Source: Catellatospora tritici
GTDB taxonomy: Bacteria > Actinomycetota > Actinomycetes > Mycobacteriales > Micromonosporaceae
Assembly: GCF_019083965.1 (NCBI RefSeq)
Contig: NZ_JAHRCY010000013.1
Coordinates: 177,839 to 241,838 of the forward strand
Direction: 5' to 3'
Length of the DNA: 64,000 nt
Shown here: in pieces, positions 43,863-51,865 of the stretch
How positions within the stretch are numbered: position 1 is the first letter of the stretch
Layout of the letters: each line of letters starts with the position of its first letter
Position numbers and translations under genes: made by a program
The notes under the pieces: generated by a model
The model's database searches: none
Told to the model about the DNA's origin: nothing
The model's input: only the letters and a program-made list of their open reading frames with translations

Positions 43863-43928
43863 GACCTCTCAGGCGACTCCCAGCCCGCGGTGAGCCGGAC
43901 GTGAACCGGATCCCGCATCGTGGGGGGC

Positions 43929-45338
43929 ATGAGCACGGTGGAGCAGACCATCACGGGCCCCGGCGGTGGCCGGGTCAGCGTCGCCGGGTCCGGTCGTGGC
44001 GACGTGTACGCCGTGGCCGCTGCCGGGCTCGCCGTGCTGAGCCTGCTGATCGTCACGCTGCTGTGGGCGGGCGGGGGCGGCCCCGGTGAGCTGGCCGATG
44101 GCGGCACCGTGGCCGCGGCGTCGGCCGGGCGGCTGACCGGGCTGCTGTCGGCCGACCTCCTGCTGCTGCAGGTGCTGCTGCTGGCCCGGATTCCGCTGGC
44201 GGAGCGGGCTTTCGGGCAGGACCGGTTGGCCCGCTGGCACCGCTGGGCCGGATTCGCCTCGTTCCACCTGCTGCTGGCGCACCTCATCCTGATCACGCTG
44301 GGCTACACCGGGACCGGCGCGGGCAGCCCGGTCGGGGTCTTCGTCGACCTGGTCGTGACGTACCCGGGCATGCTGCTCGCACTGGCGGGCACGCTGCTGC
44401 TGGTCCTGGTGGTGGTCACCTCGCTGCGGGCGGCGCGGCGGCGGCTGCGCTACGAGTCCTGGCACCTGCTGCACCTGTACGCGTACCTCGGCATCGGACT
44501 GGCGCTGCCGCACCAACTGTGGACCGGTGCCGAGTTCGTCTCCGCCCCGGCGGCCCGCGCCTACTGGTGGTCGCTGTATGCCCTCGCGGCGGCCGCGGTG
44601 CTGGTCTACCGGGTGGCGCTGCCACTGTGGCGCAGCCTCTACCACCGGCTGGAGGTGTCCCATGTGGTCGCCGAGGCGCCCGGCCTGGTCTCGGTCTACC
44701 TGCGCGGGCGCGGGCTGCGGCGGCTGCCGGTGCGCGCCGGGCAGTTCTTCCTGTGGCGGTTCCAGGACGGGCCCGGCTGGACCCGCGCCCACCCGTACTC
44801 GCTGTCCGGCCCGCCGCGCGGCGACCTGCTGCGGATCACGGTCAAGGACCTGGGCGACGGCAGCGCCCGCGCCGCGGCGCTGCGACCGGGCACCCGGGCC
44901 TACCTCGAGGGTCCATACGGGAGGCTGACCGGCGAGCACTACCGGGGCGGCCATGTCACCATGCTGGCCTGCGGCATCGGGATCACCCCGCTGCTGGCCC
45001 TGCTGTGGGAGCTGCCGTACCGGCCCGGCCAGGCGACCCTGGTCTACCGCGCCCGTGGCAGCGCCGACCTGGCTTTCCGCGCCGAGTTGGACTGGCTGGC
45101 CGAGCATCGCGGGGTACGCGTCGTCACGCTGCTGGGCCCGCGCGCCCGGCCGGGATCGTGGCTGCCGCAGGGTCACCCCGAACCGCCCGCCGAGGCGCTG
45201 CGCCGCCTCGTCCCCGACCTGCCGCTGCACGACGTGTATGTCTGCGGCCCCGACGACTGGACCGCGGCCGTGCGGGCCGCGGCCCGTGCGGCGGGCACCC
45301 CGGCCGAGCACGTGCACACCGAACGCTTCGCCTGGTGA
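43929..45338 (+). CDS. Ferric-reductase-like transmembrane oxidoreductase
   Basis: A 469-aa protein. The N-terminal half has about six membrane helices with haem-ligand-like His residues (HRWAGFASFHLLLAHLIL; SWHLLHLYAYLGIGLALPHQ). The C-terminal half is a ferredoxin-reductase-type FAD/NAD(P) domain (RAHPYSLSGPP, GPYGRLTG, ACGIGITPLLALL, VYVCGPDDW, ending F-A-W). It moves electrons from NAD(P)H across the membrane through FAD and haem. The small FMN-binding protein 16 bp downstream is its likely electron acceptor. ATG 43929 is preferred to GTG 43920. Confidence 0.9.
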   Translation: MSTVEQTITGPGGGRVSVAGSGRGDVYAVAAAGLAVLSLLIVTLLWAGGGGPGELADGGTVAAASAGRLTGLLSADLLLLQVLLLARIPLAERAFGQDRLARWHRWAGFASFHLLLAHLILITLGYTGTGAGSPVGVFVDLVVTYPGMLLALAGTLLLVLVVVTSLRAARRRLRYESWHLLHLYAYLGIGLALPHQLWTGAEFVSAPAARAYWWSLYALAAAAVLVYRVALPLWRSLYHRLEVSHVVAEAPGLVSVYLRGRGLRRLPVRAGQFFLWRFQDGPGWTRAHPYSLSGPPRGDLLRITVKDLGDGSARAAALRPGTRAYLEGPYGRLTGEHYRGGHVTMLACGIGITPLLALLWELPYRPGQATLVYRARGSADLAFRAELDWLAEHRGVRVVTLLGPRARPGSWLPQGHPEPPAEALRRLVPDLPLHDVYVCGPDDWTAAVRAAARAAGTPAEHVHTERFAW

Positions 45339-45354
45339 CCGGAGAGGACCGACG

Positions 45355-45753
45355 ATGAGGCGCAACATTCTCTGGCTGCTGTCGACGCTCACCGGGCTGG
45401 TGCTGCTGCTGTCGTACCGGACCAGCACCATGGGCGCGGACCCCGGGGCGGCCGCGCACGCCGCCGCCCCGCCGACCGGCGACGGCTTCGACGGCTCCGT
45501 CGCGCACACCCGCTGGGGCGATGTGCAGGTGCGCATCACCGTCGACGGCGGCCGGATCACCGACGTCCAGGTGCTCACCCATCCCGACGGCAACCGCCGC
45601 GACCAGCAGATCAACGACTACGCCCTGCCGATCCTGCACGACGAGGCGATCGCGGCGCAGAGCGCCGACATCGACACGGTCTCTGGCGCCACCGTCACCA
45701 GCGACGGCTACCGCGAGTCGCTGCAGGCCGCGATCGACGCGGCGCACCTGTGA
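45355..45753 (+). CDS. Membrane-anchored FMN-binding-domain protein (covalent flavin carrier)
   Basis: A 132-aa protein with one N-terminal membrane anchor (LWLLSTLTGLVLLLSY) and an FMN_bind domain. The flavinylation motif is DTVSGATVTSDGY, where Thr113 is the expected site for FMN attachment by ApbE. With the reductase and apbE in the same run it forms a small extracellular flavin electron-transfer module. GGAGAGG lies just before ATG 45355. Confidence 0.88.
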   Translation: MRRNILWLLSTLTGLVLLLSYRTSTMGADPGAAAHAAAPPTGDGFDGSVAHTRWGDVQVRITVDGGRITDVQVLTHPDGNRRDQQINDYALPILHDEAIAAQSADIDTVSGATVTSDGYRESLQAAIDAAHL

Positions 45754-45801
45754 AATGCGCAGTCCCAGGTGCGGCGACGGCAGAAGTCGGATAATGATCG
45801 G

Positions 45802-46662
45802 GTGCGCCGCTGTGCAGTGACGACTCTGGTGGTCATGTCCCTGGCTGTCGTACCAGGTGTGTCCTGGGCGGCGCCTTCGCCGCCCAGCCCCAGGTGCGCG
45901 CCGTTCGGTCAGGCGTTCGAGCCGGGCCAGTTCACAGCTTCCGTACCGGTGACCAACACCTGGCTTCCGCTCACCCCCGGTGAACGCCGCGTCTACCAGG
46001 GCACGGCTCGCGACGACAACGGCAGTCCGCAGCAGCACACCATCATCTCGACCGTCACCACCCTGACCAAGACCGTCGACGGCGTGCGCACGGCGGTGCT
46101 CGTCGAGCAGGACATCCAGGCCGGGGAGCTCGACGAACAGGAGCTGGCGTTCTTCGCCCAGGACCGCGCCGGCAACGTGTGGGGCCTGGGGGAGTATCCC
46201 GAGGACTTCGAGAAGGGCAAGTTCGTCGGCGCCCCCGACACCTGGATCGCCGGAGTGGACGGCGCTCGGGCCGGAGTGGCCATGCCCGCCCGCCCGGACC
46301 AGGGCCTGACCGCCTACCAGCAGGGCGACGCCCCCGACATCGACTTCCTCGACTGCGCGCAGACGCTGCAGACCAATCAGCGGGTATGCCTGAAGACCGG
46401 CTGCGACGACCACGTCATGATCGTCGACGAGTGGAGCCCACTGGACGTCGACAGCGGACACCAGCGCAAGTACTACGCGCCGAACGTCGGCAACATCAAG
46501 GTGACCGCCGTCGGCGACCCCGAGGGGGAGACGCTGGCACTGGACTCCGTACAGATGCTGGACGCCAACGCCTTGGCCACGGTGAACGCCCAGGCCCGAG
46601 CGATGGACAAGCACGCGTACGAGGCGACCACCGTCTATTCGGGCACTCCTCCGGTCGAGTAG
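45802..46662 (+). CDS. Secreted protein of unknown function, 286 aa
   Basis: A signal peptide (MRRCAVTTLVVMSLAVV, cleavage near SWAAPS) leads a single beta-rich domain: TNTWLPLTPGERRVYQGTA, VLVEQDIQAGELDEQELAFF, WGLGEYPEDFEKGKFVG. This pattern recurs in uncharacterised exported actinobacterial proteins. Three or four Cys (CAPFGQ, FLDCAQ, VCLKTGCDD) may form disulfides. GTG 45802 is chosen for the signal peptide; GTG 45769 is a longer alternative. It is the last gene before the iron-box promoter of the desferrioxamine operon. Confidence 0.7.
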   Translation: MRRCAVTTLVVMSLAVVPGVSWAAPSPPSPRCAPFGQAFEPGQFTASVPVTNTWLPLTPGERRVYQGTARDDNGSPQQHTIISTVTTLTKTVDGVRTAVLVEQDIQAGELDEQELAFFAQDRAGNVWGLGEYPEDFEKGKFVGAPDTWIAGVDGARAGVAMPARPDQGLTAYQQGDAPDIDFLDCAQTLQTNQRVCLKTGCDDHVMIVDEWSPLDVDSGHQRKYYAPNVGNIKVTAVGDPEGETLALDSVQMLDANALATVNAQARAMDKHAYEATTVYSGTPPVE

Positions 46663-46683
46663 GGCACGCCCACCCGCTTTCCC

Positions 46684-46702
46684 TTAGGCATGCCTTGCCT
46701 AT
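46684..46702. promoter_or_regulatory. Iron box 1 (IdeR/DmdR-type)
   Basis: TTAGGCATGCCTTGCCTAT matches most of the 19-bp iron-box consensus (TTAGGTTAGGCTAACCTAA), 30 bp upstream of the stronger box 2 before desA. Confidence 0.65.
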
Positions 46703-46713
46703 ACGCTGCATCC

Positions 46714-46732
46714 TTAGGTTAGCCTTACCTAA
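46714..46732. promoter_or_regulatory. Iron box 2 (IdeR/DmdR-type), main operator of the des operon
   Basis: TTAGGTTAGCCTTACCTAA differs from the consensus inverted repeat at only a few central bases. It ends 9 bp before the GTG of desA with the AAGGAG ribosome site directly next to it, so a metal-loaded repressor would shut off both transcription and access to the start. Confidence 0.9.
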
Positions 46733-46741
46733 GGAGAAATT

Positions 46742-48211
46742 GTGGAAGGCGCTGTTTCCGCGTACCTGCTGAGCCGGTCCACCGTGGACGGCTACGCCGC
46801 CGGTATCGATCAGGCGGCCCGGCTGCTCGCCGATCGGCTGCGTACCGTGCGGCAGCCGTACTCGGGCGCGACAGAGGAGCAGTTGCGCGCGGCGGTCGAC
46901 GAGGTCGACCTGGACCGGCCACTCGCTGACGGCGACGCCGCCCTCCGCGAGGCCGCCCGGCTCTACCTCGACCACGCGGTCTGGTTCCACGAACCCCGCT
47001 ACGTCGCCCACCTCAACTGCCCGGTGGCACTGCCCGCACTCAGCGCCGAGGTGCTGATCTCGGCCGTGAACTCCTCCCTGGACACCTGGGACCAGAGCAC
47101 CGCGGGGACCCTCATCGAGCGACGCCTGATCGACTGGACCGCCGGTCGGATCGGCTTCGGTCCCGACGCCGACGGCGTGTTCACCAGCGGTGGCACCCAG
47201 TCCAACCTGCAGGGCCTGCTGCTGGCCCGGGAGGACCGGCTGGCCCGACAGGCGCAGGACCGGGTCGCCGCACTGCCGTCGCTGCGCGTGCTGACCAGCA
47301 GGAACAGTCACTTCAGCGTCGCCAAGTCGGCCGTGCTGCTGGGGCTGTCGCCCGACACCGTGGTCACCGTCGACACCGACCGTGCCGGCCGCCTCGACCC
47401 GGTCGACCTGCGCCGGCGGCTCGATGCGCTGGAGCGGGCCGAGCTGGTCCCGATGGCCGTCGTCGCCACCGTCGGCACCACCGACCTCGGGCTGGTCGAC
47501 CCGGTCGGCGACATCGCCGCCGTCTGTCGCCCGCGCGGCGTCTGGCTGCACGTCGACGCCGCCTACGGCTGTGGCCTGCTGGTCTCCCGGCGCCGCCGCG
47601 GACTGCTCGACGGTATCGAGCAGTCCGACTCGGTGACCGTCGACTTCCACAAGAGCTTCTTCCAACCGGTCAGCTCCAGCGCGATCGTGGTCCGCCACGC
47701 GGACACGCTGCACCGCATCGCGGTGCATGCCGACTATCTCAACCCACGCGGCTCGGGCCTGCCCAACCAGGTCGACAAGAGCCTGCAGACCACCCGCCGC
47801 TTCGACGCGCTCAAACTCTGGCTCACCCTGCGCACCATGGGCGCCGACCAGCTCGGTGACCTGTTCGACCGAGTCGTCGATCTGGCCGCGCACGCCCACA
47901 CCCTGCTGGTCGGCGAGGACGACTTCGAGGTCGCCGCCATCCCGACGCTGAGCACGGTGCTGTTTCGGTGGCGGCCGAGCTGGCTCGACCCCGAAGCCTG
48001 CGACGAGCTGCTGCCCCGGCTGCGCAGCCGTCTGTTCGCCCGCGGAGAGGCCATCGTCGCCGGAACCAGGCACGCCGGGCGCTACTGGCTCAAGTTCACG
48101 CTGCTCAATCCAAACACCACCGTCGTCGATCTGCGTGAGGTGATCGAGCTGGTCCGCGCCGCCGGGCAGGACCTGCTCGCCGGTGACCTGGCCGTGGCGC
48201 AGGTGCGCTGA
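46742..48211 (+). CDS. desA: L-lysine decarboxylase of desferrioxamine biosynthesis
   Basis: A 489-aa PLP enzyme of the group II decarboxylase family, making cadaverine from lysine as the first step of desferrioxamine synthesis. The PLP Lys is in VDFHKSFFQP; other signatures are FTSGGTQSNLQGL and WLHVDAAYGCG. GTG 46742 follows GGAGAAATT. The stop overlaps desB start. Strong iron boxes upstream. Confidence 0.93.
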   Translation: MEGAVSAYLLSRSTVDGYAAGIDQAARLLADRLRTVRQPYSGATEEQLRAAVDEVDLDRPLADGDAALREAARLYLDHAVWFHEPRYVAHLNCPVALPALSAEVLISAVNSSLDTWDQSTAGTLIERRLIDWTAGRIGFGPDADGVFTSGGTQSNLQGLLLAREDRLARQAQDRVAALPSLRVLTSRNSHFSVAKSAVLLGLSPDTVVTVDTDRAGRLDPVDLRRRLDALERAELVPMAVVATVGTTDLGLVDPVGDIAAVCRPRGVWLHVDAAYGCGLLVSRRRRGLLDGIEQSDSVTVDFHKSFFQPVSSSAIVVRHADTLHRIAVHADYLNPRGSGLPNQVDKSLQTTRRFDALKLWLTLRTMGADQLGDLFDRVVDLAAHAHTLLVGEDDFEVAAIPTLSTVLFRWRPSWLDPEACDELLPRLRSRLFARGEAIVAGTRHAGRYWLKFTLLNPNTTVVDLREVIELVRAAGQDLLAGDLAVAQVR

Positions 48212-49545
48212 TGCGCGTACACGACTTCATCGCCGTCGGAGTGGGGCCGTTCAACCTCGGTCTGGCCTGCCTGAGCGCGCCGATCGACGGGCTCGACGCG
48301 GTGTTCCTGGAGCAGCGCGAGGAGTTCGACTGGCACCCCGGGCTCATGATCGAGGGCGCCACGGTGCAGGTGCCGTTTCTGGCCGATCTGGTCACCATGG
48401 CCGATCCGACCTCGCCGTACTCGTTCCTGAACTTCCTCAAGCAGGCTGGACGGCTCTACCCGTTCTACATCCGCGAGGACTTCTTCCCGCTGCGCGCCGA
48501 GTACAACGCCTACTGCCGCTGGGCCGCCGCGCAACTGCCGTCGATCCGGTTCGGACACCGCGTGGAGCGGGTCGAGCACGACGAAGCCACCGGCCACTAC
48601 CTGGTTCGCGTACACCGCGCCGCCACCGGCGAGGTCGAGACGCTGCGCGCCCGCCACCTGGTGCTCGGCATCGGCACCGCCCCCTACCTTCCCCCGGCCG
48701 CCCGGGACCTGCCCGGCCCGGCCATCCACAGTGCCGACTACCTCGACCACCGCGACCGGCTGCGCGGCCTGCGGTCGATCACCATCGTCGGCAGCGGCCA
48801 GAGCGCCGCCGAGGTCTACCTCGACCTGCTCGAAGGCATCGACGACGGCGGCTACCAGCTGACCTGGTTCACCCGCTCGCCCCGGTTCCTGCCGATGGAG
48901 TACACCAAGCTCACCTTGGAGATGACCTCCCCTGAGTACATCCGCTACTTCCACGCCCTGCCCGAGCTGCGCCGCGACCAGCTGATGCGCGAGCAGCGCT
49001 CGCTGTACAAGGGCATCAGCGGTGACCTGGTCAACACGATCTTCACCACGCTCTACCGTAAGAGCGTCGGCGGCCCGGTGCCGACCACGCTGGTCACCGG
49101 AGTGGAGCTGGTCGGCACGTCGTGGCGGGAACAGCGGCGCCGCTACGAGTTGCGGCTGCACCACGCCGAACAGGACCGCCCCTTCCGGGCGGAGACCGAG
49201 GGGCTGATCCTGGCCACCGGCTACCGGCCGCGGCGGCCCTCGTTCCTGGAGCCGGTGCGCGAGCGCATCCGCTGGGACGGCCAGGGCCGCTACGCGGTCA
49301 CCACCGGGTACGCCGTCGACCTCGCCGGCAGAGAGATCTTCGTGCAGAACGCCGAGGAGCACACGCACAGCATCACCGCTCCCGACCTGGGCATGGGCGC
49401 CTACCGCAACAGCGTCATCCTCGCCGCGATCCTCGGCCGCGAGGTGTACCCGATCGAGCGCACCATCGCGTTCCAGCACTTTGGAGCGCTACCGGACCTG
49501 GCTGTGCCGGGGCAGGAACCCGTCGCGGCGGGAGCGGGCCGATGA
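48211..49545 (+). CDS. desB: Cadaverine/lysine N-hydroxylase of desferrioxamine biosynthesis
   Basis: A 444-aa FAD- and NADPH-dependent N-monooxygenase of the SidA/IucD/PvdA family, forming N-hydroxycadaverine. The FAD motif is GVGPFNLGLACL, the NADPH motif VGSGQSAAEVYLDLL, and the ATGYRPRRPSFLE end segment is kept. ATG overlaps the desA stop; an ATGA overlap joins it to desC. Confidence 0.94.
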   Translation: MRVHDFIAVGVGPFNLGLACLSAPIDGLDAVFLEQREEFDWHPGLMIEGATVQVPFLADLVTMADPTSPYSFLNFLKQAGRLYPFYIREDFFPLRAEYNAYCRWAAAQLPSIRFGHRVERVEHDEATGHYLVRVHRAATGEVETLRARHLVLGIGTAPYLPPAARDLPGPAIHSADYLDHRDRLRGLRSITIVGSGQSAAEVYLDLLEGIDDGGYQLTWFTRSPRFLPMEYTKLTLEMTSPEYIRYFHALPELRRDQLMREQRSLYKGISGDLVNTIFTTLYRKSVGGPVPTTLVTGVELVGTSWREQRRRYELRLHHAEQDRPFRAETEGLILATGYRPRRPSFLEPVRERIRWDGQGRYAVTTGYAVDLAGREIFVQNAEEHTHSITAPDLGMGAYRNSVILAAILGREVYPIERTIAFQHFGALPDLAVPGQEPVAAGAGR

Positions 49546-50102
49546 CCGCGTACACCCGGCACTGCGCGCTGGGCGCCTTGACCGTCGAACCGCTGGATCT
49601 CGGCGCCCACCTGGACCTGCTGCACGGCTGGGTCACCCACCCCCGGTCGGTGTACTGGGGGCTGCTCGACGCCGACCACGACCGGGTCCGCGCCGAGTAC
49701 GCCGCCATCGCCGCCGACCCGCACCACCAGGCCTGGCTCGGCCGTCTCGACGGCGTCCCGCTGTTCCTCACCGAGTCCTACGACCCGGCCCGCCACGAGC
49801 TGGCGCGGCACTACCCGGTCGCCTCGGGCGACGTCGGCATGCACCTGCTGGTCGCCCCTACCGACACCCCGCGCCACGGCACCACGTCGGCGGTGATGCG
49901 CACCGTCCTGGCGTTCCTGTTCGCCGACCCGGCCCACCAGCGCGTCGTCGTGGAACCCGATGTCCGCAACGACGCCATCGCGGTCAGGAACGCCGAGGTC
50001 GGTTTCGTCGTCGACCGGCTCGTCCAGCTGCCGGGCAAGACCGCCCGGCTCAGCTTCTGCACCCGTACCGCCTTCGCCGCCGCCACCACCCCGGAGCACT
50101 GA
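49542..50102 (+). CDS. desC: N-hydroxycadaverine acyltransferase
   Basis: A 186-aa GNAT of the siderophore acyltransferase group. It has the HGWVTHPRSVYWGL start, GDVGMHLLVAP and the CoA-binding VEPDVRNDAIAVRNAEVGF helix. It should transfer succinyl, acetyl or fatty acyl groups from CoA to N-hydroxycadaverine; DesC enzymes are known to be substrate-tolerant. ATG 49542 sits in an ATGA overlap with desB. Confidence 0.92.
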   Translation: MTAYTRHCALGALTVEPLDLGAHLDLLHGWVTHPRSVYWGLLDADHDRVRAEYAAIAADPHHQAWLGRLDGVPLFLTESYDPARHELARHYPVASGDVGMHLLVAPTDTPRHGTTSAVMRTVLAFLFADPAHQRVVVEPDVRNDAIAVRNAEVGFVVDRLVQLPGKTARLSFCTRTAFAAATTPEH

Positions 50103-51865
50103 TGGACACCCCCACCCCGCCCGCCCACCTCAACCCGCAGGCGATGGCGCACGCCCACCGGCGGCTGGTCGCCAAGGCGCTGGCCGAGTTCAGCCACGAG
50201 CGGCTGCTGATCCCGATCGCCGACGGCGATGACCATGTCGTGTACACCCGCGACAGCCAGTACCGCTTCCGGGCCCGCGAGCTGGCGCTGGCGCACTGGG
50301 CCATCGACCCCGCCTCGGTGGTACGCGTCAAGGACGGCGTCCCGGTCGACCTCGACGCCCTCGACCTGATCAGCGAGCTGGCCCAGCCGCTGGGCATCCC
50401 CCCGAAGCTGCTCGGCACCTACCTGGAGGAGATCAGCGCCACGCTGGCCGGCTACGCCTGGAAGCACCACCACCAGCGGCACACCACCGCCGAACTGGCC
50501 CACGCCGACTTCCAGACCATCGAATCGGCGATGACCGAGGGCCATCCCGGGTTCGTCGCCAACAGCGGCCGGATCGGGTTCGGGCTGGCCGACCTCGAGG
50601 CGTACAGTCCCGAGGCCGGCCAGCCGGTACGGCTGGTGTGGCTGGCCGTGCTGCGGGCCCACAGCACCTTCGCCGCGGGCGACGGCGTCGACGAGCACGA
50701 GCACTACCTGGCCGAGCTCGGCGCCGACACCCTCGCCGGGTTCGAGCGGATGCTGCGCGTGCTGGGCCTGGACCCGGCCGACTACCGGTACCTGCCGGTG
50801 CATCCCTGGCAGTGGGAGCACAAGCACGCGGTCGCGTTCGCCACCGAGGTGGCCCGTCGGGCGATCGTGCCGGTCGGGACCGGGCCCGACCGCTACCGCG
50901 CGCAGCAGTCGATCCGCACCTTCTTCAACGCCGACCGGCCCGAGCGGCACTACGTGAAGACCGCGCTGTCGATCCAGAACATGGGCTTCACCCGCGGGCT
51001 CTCCCCGGCGTACATGCGGGTCACTCCGGCGATCAACGATTGGGTCGCGAGCCTCGTCGCACAGGACCCGACGCTGCGCGGGTGCGGGTTCGAGGTGCTG
51101 CGGGAACTGGCGTCCATCGGGTACACCGGCGACGCCTACCACCGCGGCGGCGGGCCTGTCTCGGCATACCACCGGATGCTGGCGGCGCTGTGGCGCCAGA
51201 GCCCGGTGCCGCGCATCGAGCCCGGCCAGCGCCTGGCCAGCATGGCCAGCCTGCTGCACCGCGACCGCGACGGCAACGCCCTGGCCGCCGAGCTGATCCG
51301 CGCCTCCGGGCTGGCGGCCGGGCAGTGGGTGGCGGCCTATCTGCACGCCTACCTGCGCCCGATCGTGCACTGCCTGCTCGCCCACGACCTGGCGTTCATG
51401 CCGCACGGGGAGAACGTGATCCTCGTGCTCGACGGACACGTGCCGCGCCGGGTGTTCATGAAGGACATCGGCGAGGAGGTCGCGGTGATGAACGATCAGC
51501 CGCTGCCCGAGCCGGTGGAACGCATCCGCATCGGGGTCACCGACCGTATCAAGGAACTCGCCCTGTTCACTGACGTGTTCGACGGCTTCCTGCGCCACCT
51601 GGCCGCGATCCTCGACATCGACGGCGTTCTGCCCGAGCAGCGGTTCTGGGCGCTGGCCGCCGCCTGTGTACAGCGGCACGCCGATGAGCACCCGCAGCTG
51701 ATCGGGCGCCTGGACCTGCGCCGCGCGGCGTTCGACCACTCCTGCCTGAACCGGTTGCAGCTTCGAAACACGCTGCAGATGGTCGACCTGACCGACCAGG
51801 CCGGATCACTGATCTTCGCGGGGCGGCTGGACAACCCGATCGCCGACGTACTGGCGGCGGTGTGA
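50102..51865 (+). CDS. desD: NIS siderophore synthetase (desferrioxamine oligomerisation)
   Basis: A 587-aa IucA/IucC-type NRPS-independent siderophore synthetase that joins and cyclises hydroxamate units using ATP. Family motifs include HPGFVANSGRIGFGL, LPVHPWQWEH, SIRTFFNADRPERHYVKTALS split in the usual order, and HGENVILVLDGHVPRRVFMKDIGEE near the end. TGATG overlap with desC and GTGA overlap with the next gene keep the block translationally coupled. Confidence 0.95.
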   Translation: MDTPTPPAHLNPQAMAHAHRRLVAKALAEFSHERLLIPIADGDDHVVYTRDSQYRFRARELALAHWAIDPASVVRVKDGVPVDLDALDLISELAQPLGIPPKLLGTYLEEISATLAGYAWKHHHQRHTTAELAHADFQTIESAMTEGHPGFVANSGRIGFGLADLEAYSPEAGQPVRLVWLAVLRAHSTFAAGDGVDEHEHYLAELGADTLAGFERMLRVLGLDPADYRYLPVHPWQWEHKHAVAFATEVARRAIVPVGTGPDRYRAQQSIRTFFNADRPERHYVKTALSIQNMGFTRGLSPAYMRVTPAINDWVASLVAQDPTLRGCGFEVLRELASIGYTGDAYHRGGGPVSAYHRMLAALWRQSPVPRIEPGQRLASMASLLHRDRDGNALAAELIRASGLAAGQWVAAYLHAYLRPIVHCLLAHDLAFMPHGENVILVLDGHVPRRVFMKDIGEEVAVMNDQPLPEPVERIRIGVTDRIKELALFTDVFDGFLRHLAAILDIDGVLPEQRFWALAAACVQRHADEHPQLIGRLDLRRAAFDHSCLNRLQLRNTLQMVDLTDQAGSLIFAGRLDNPIADVLAAV

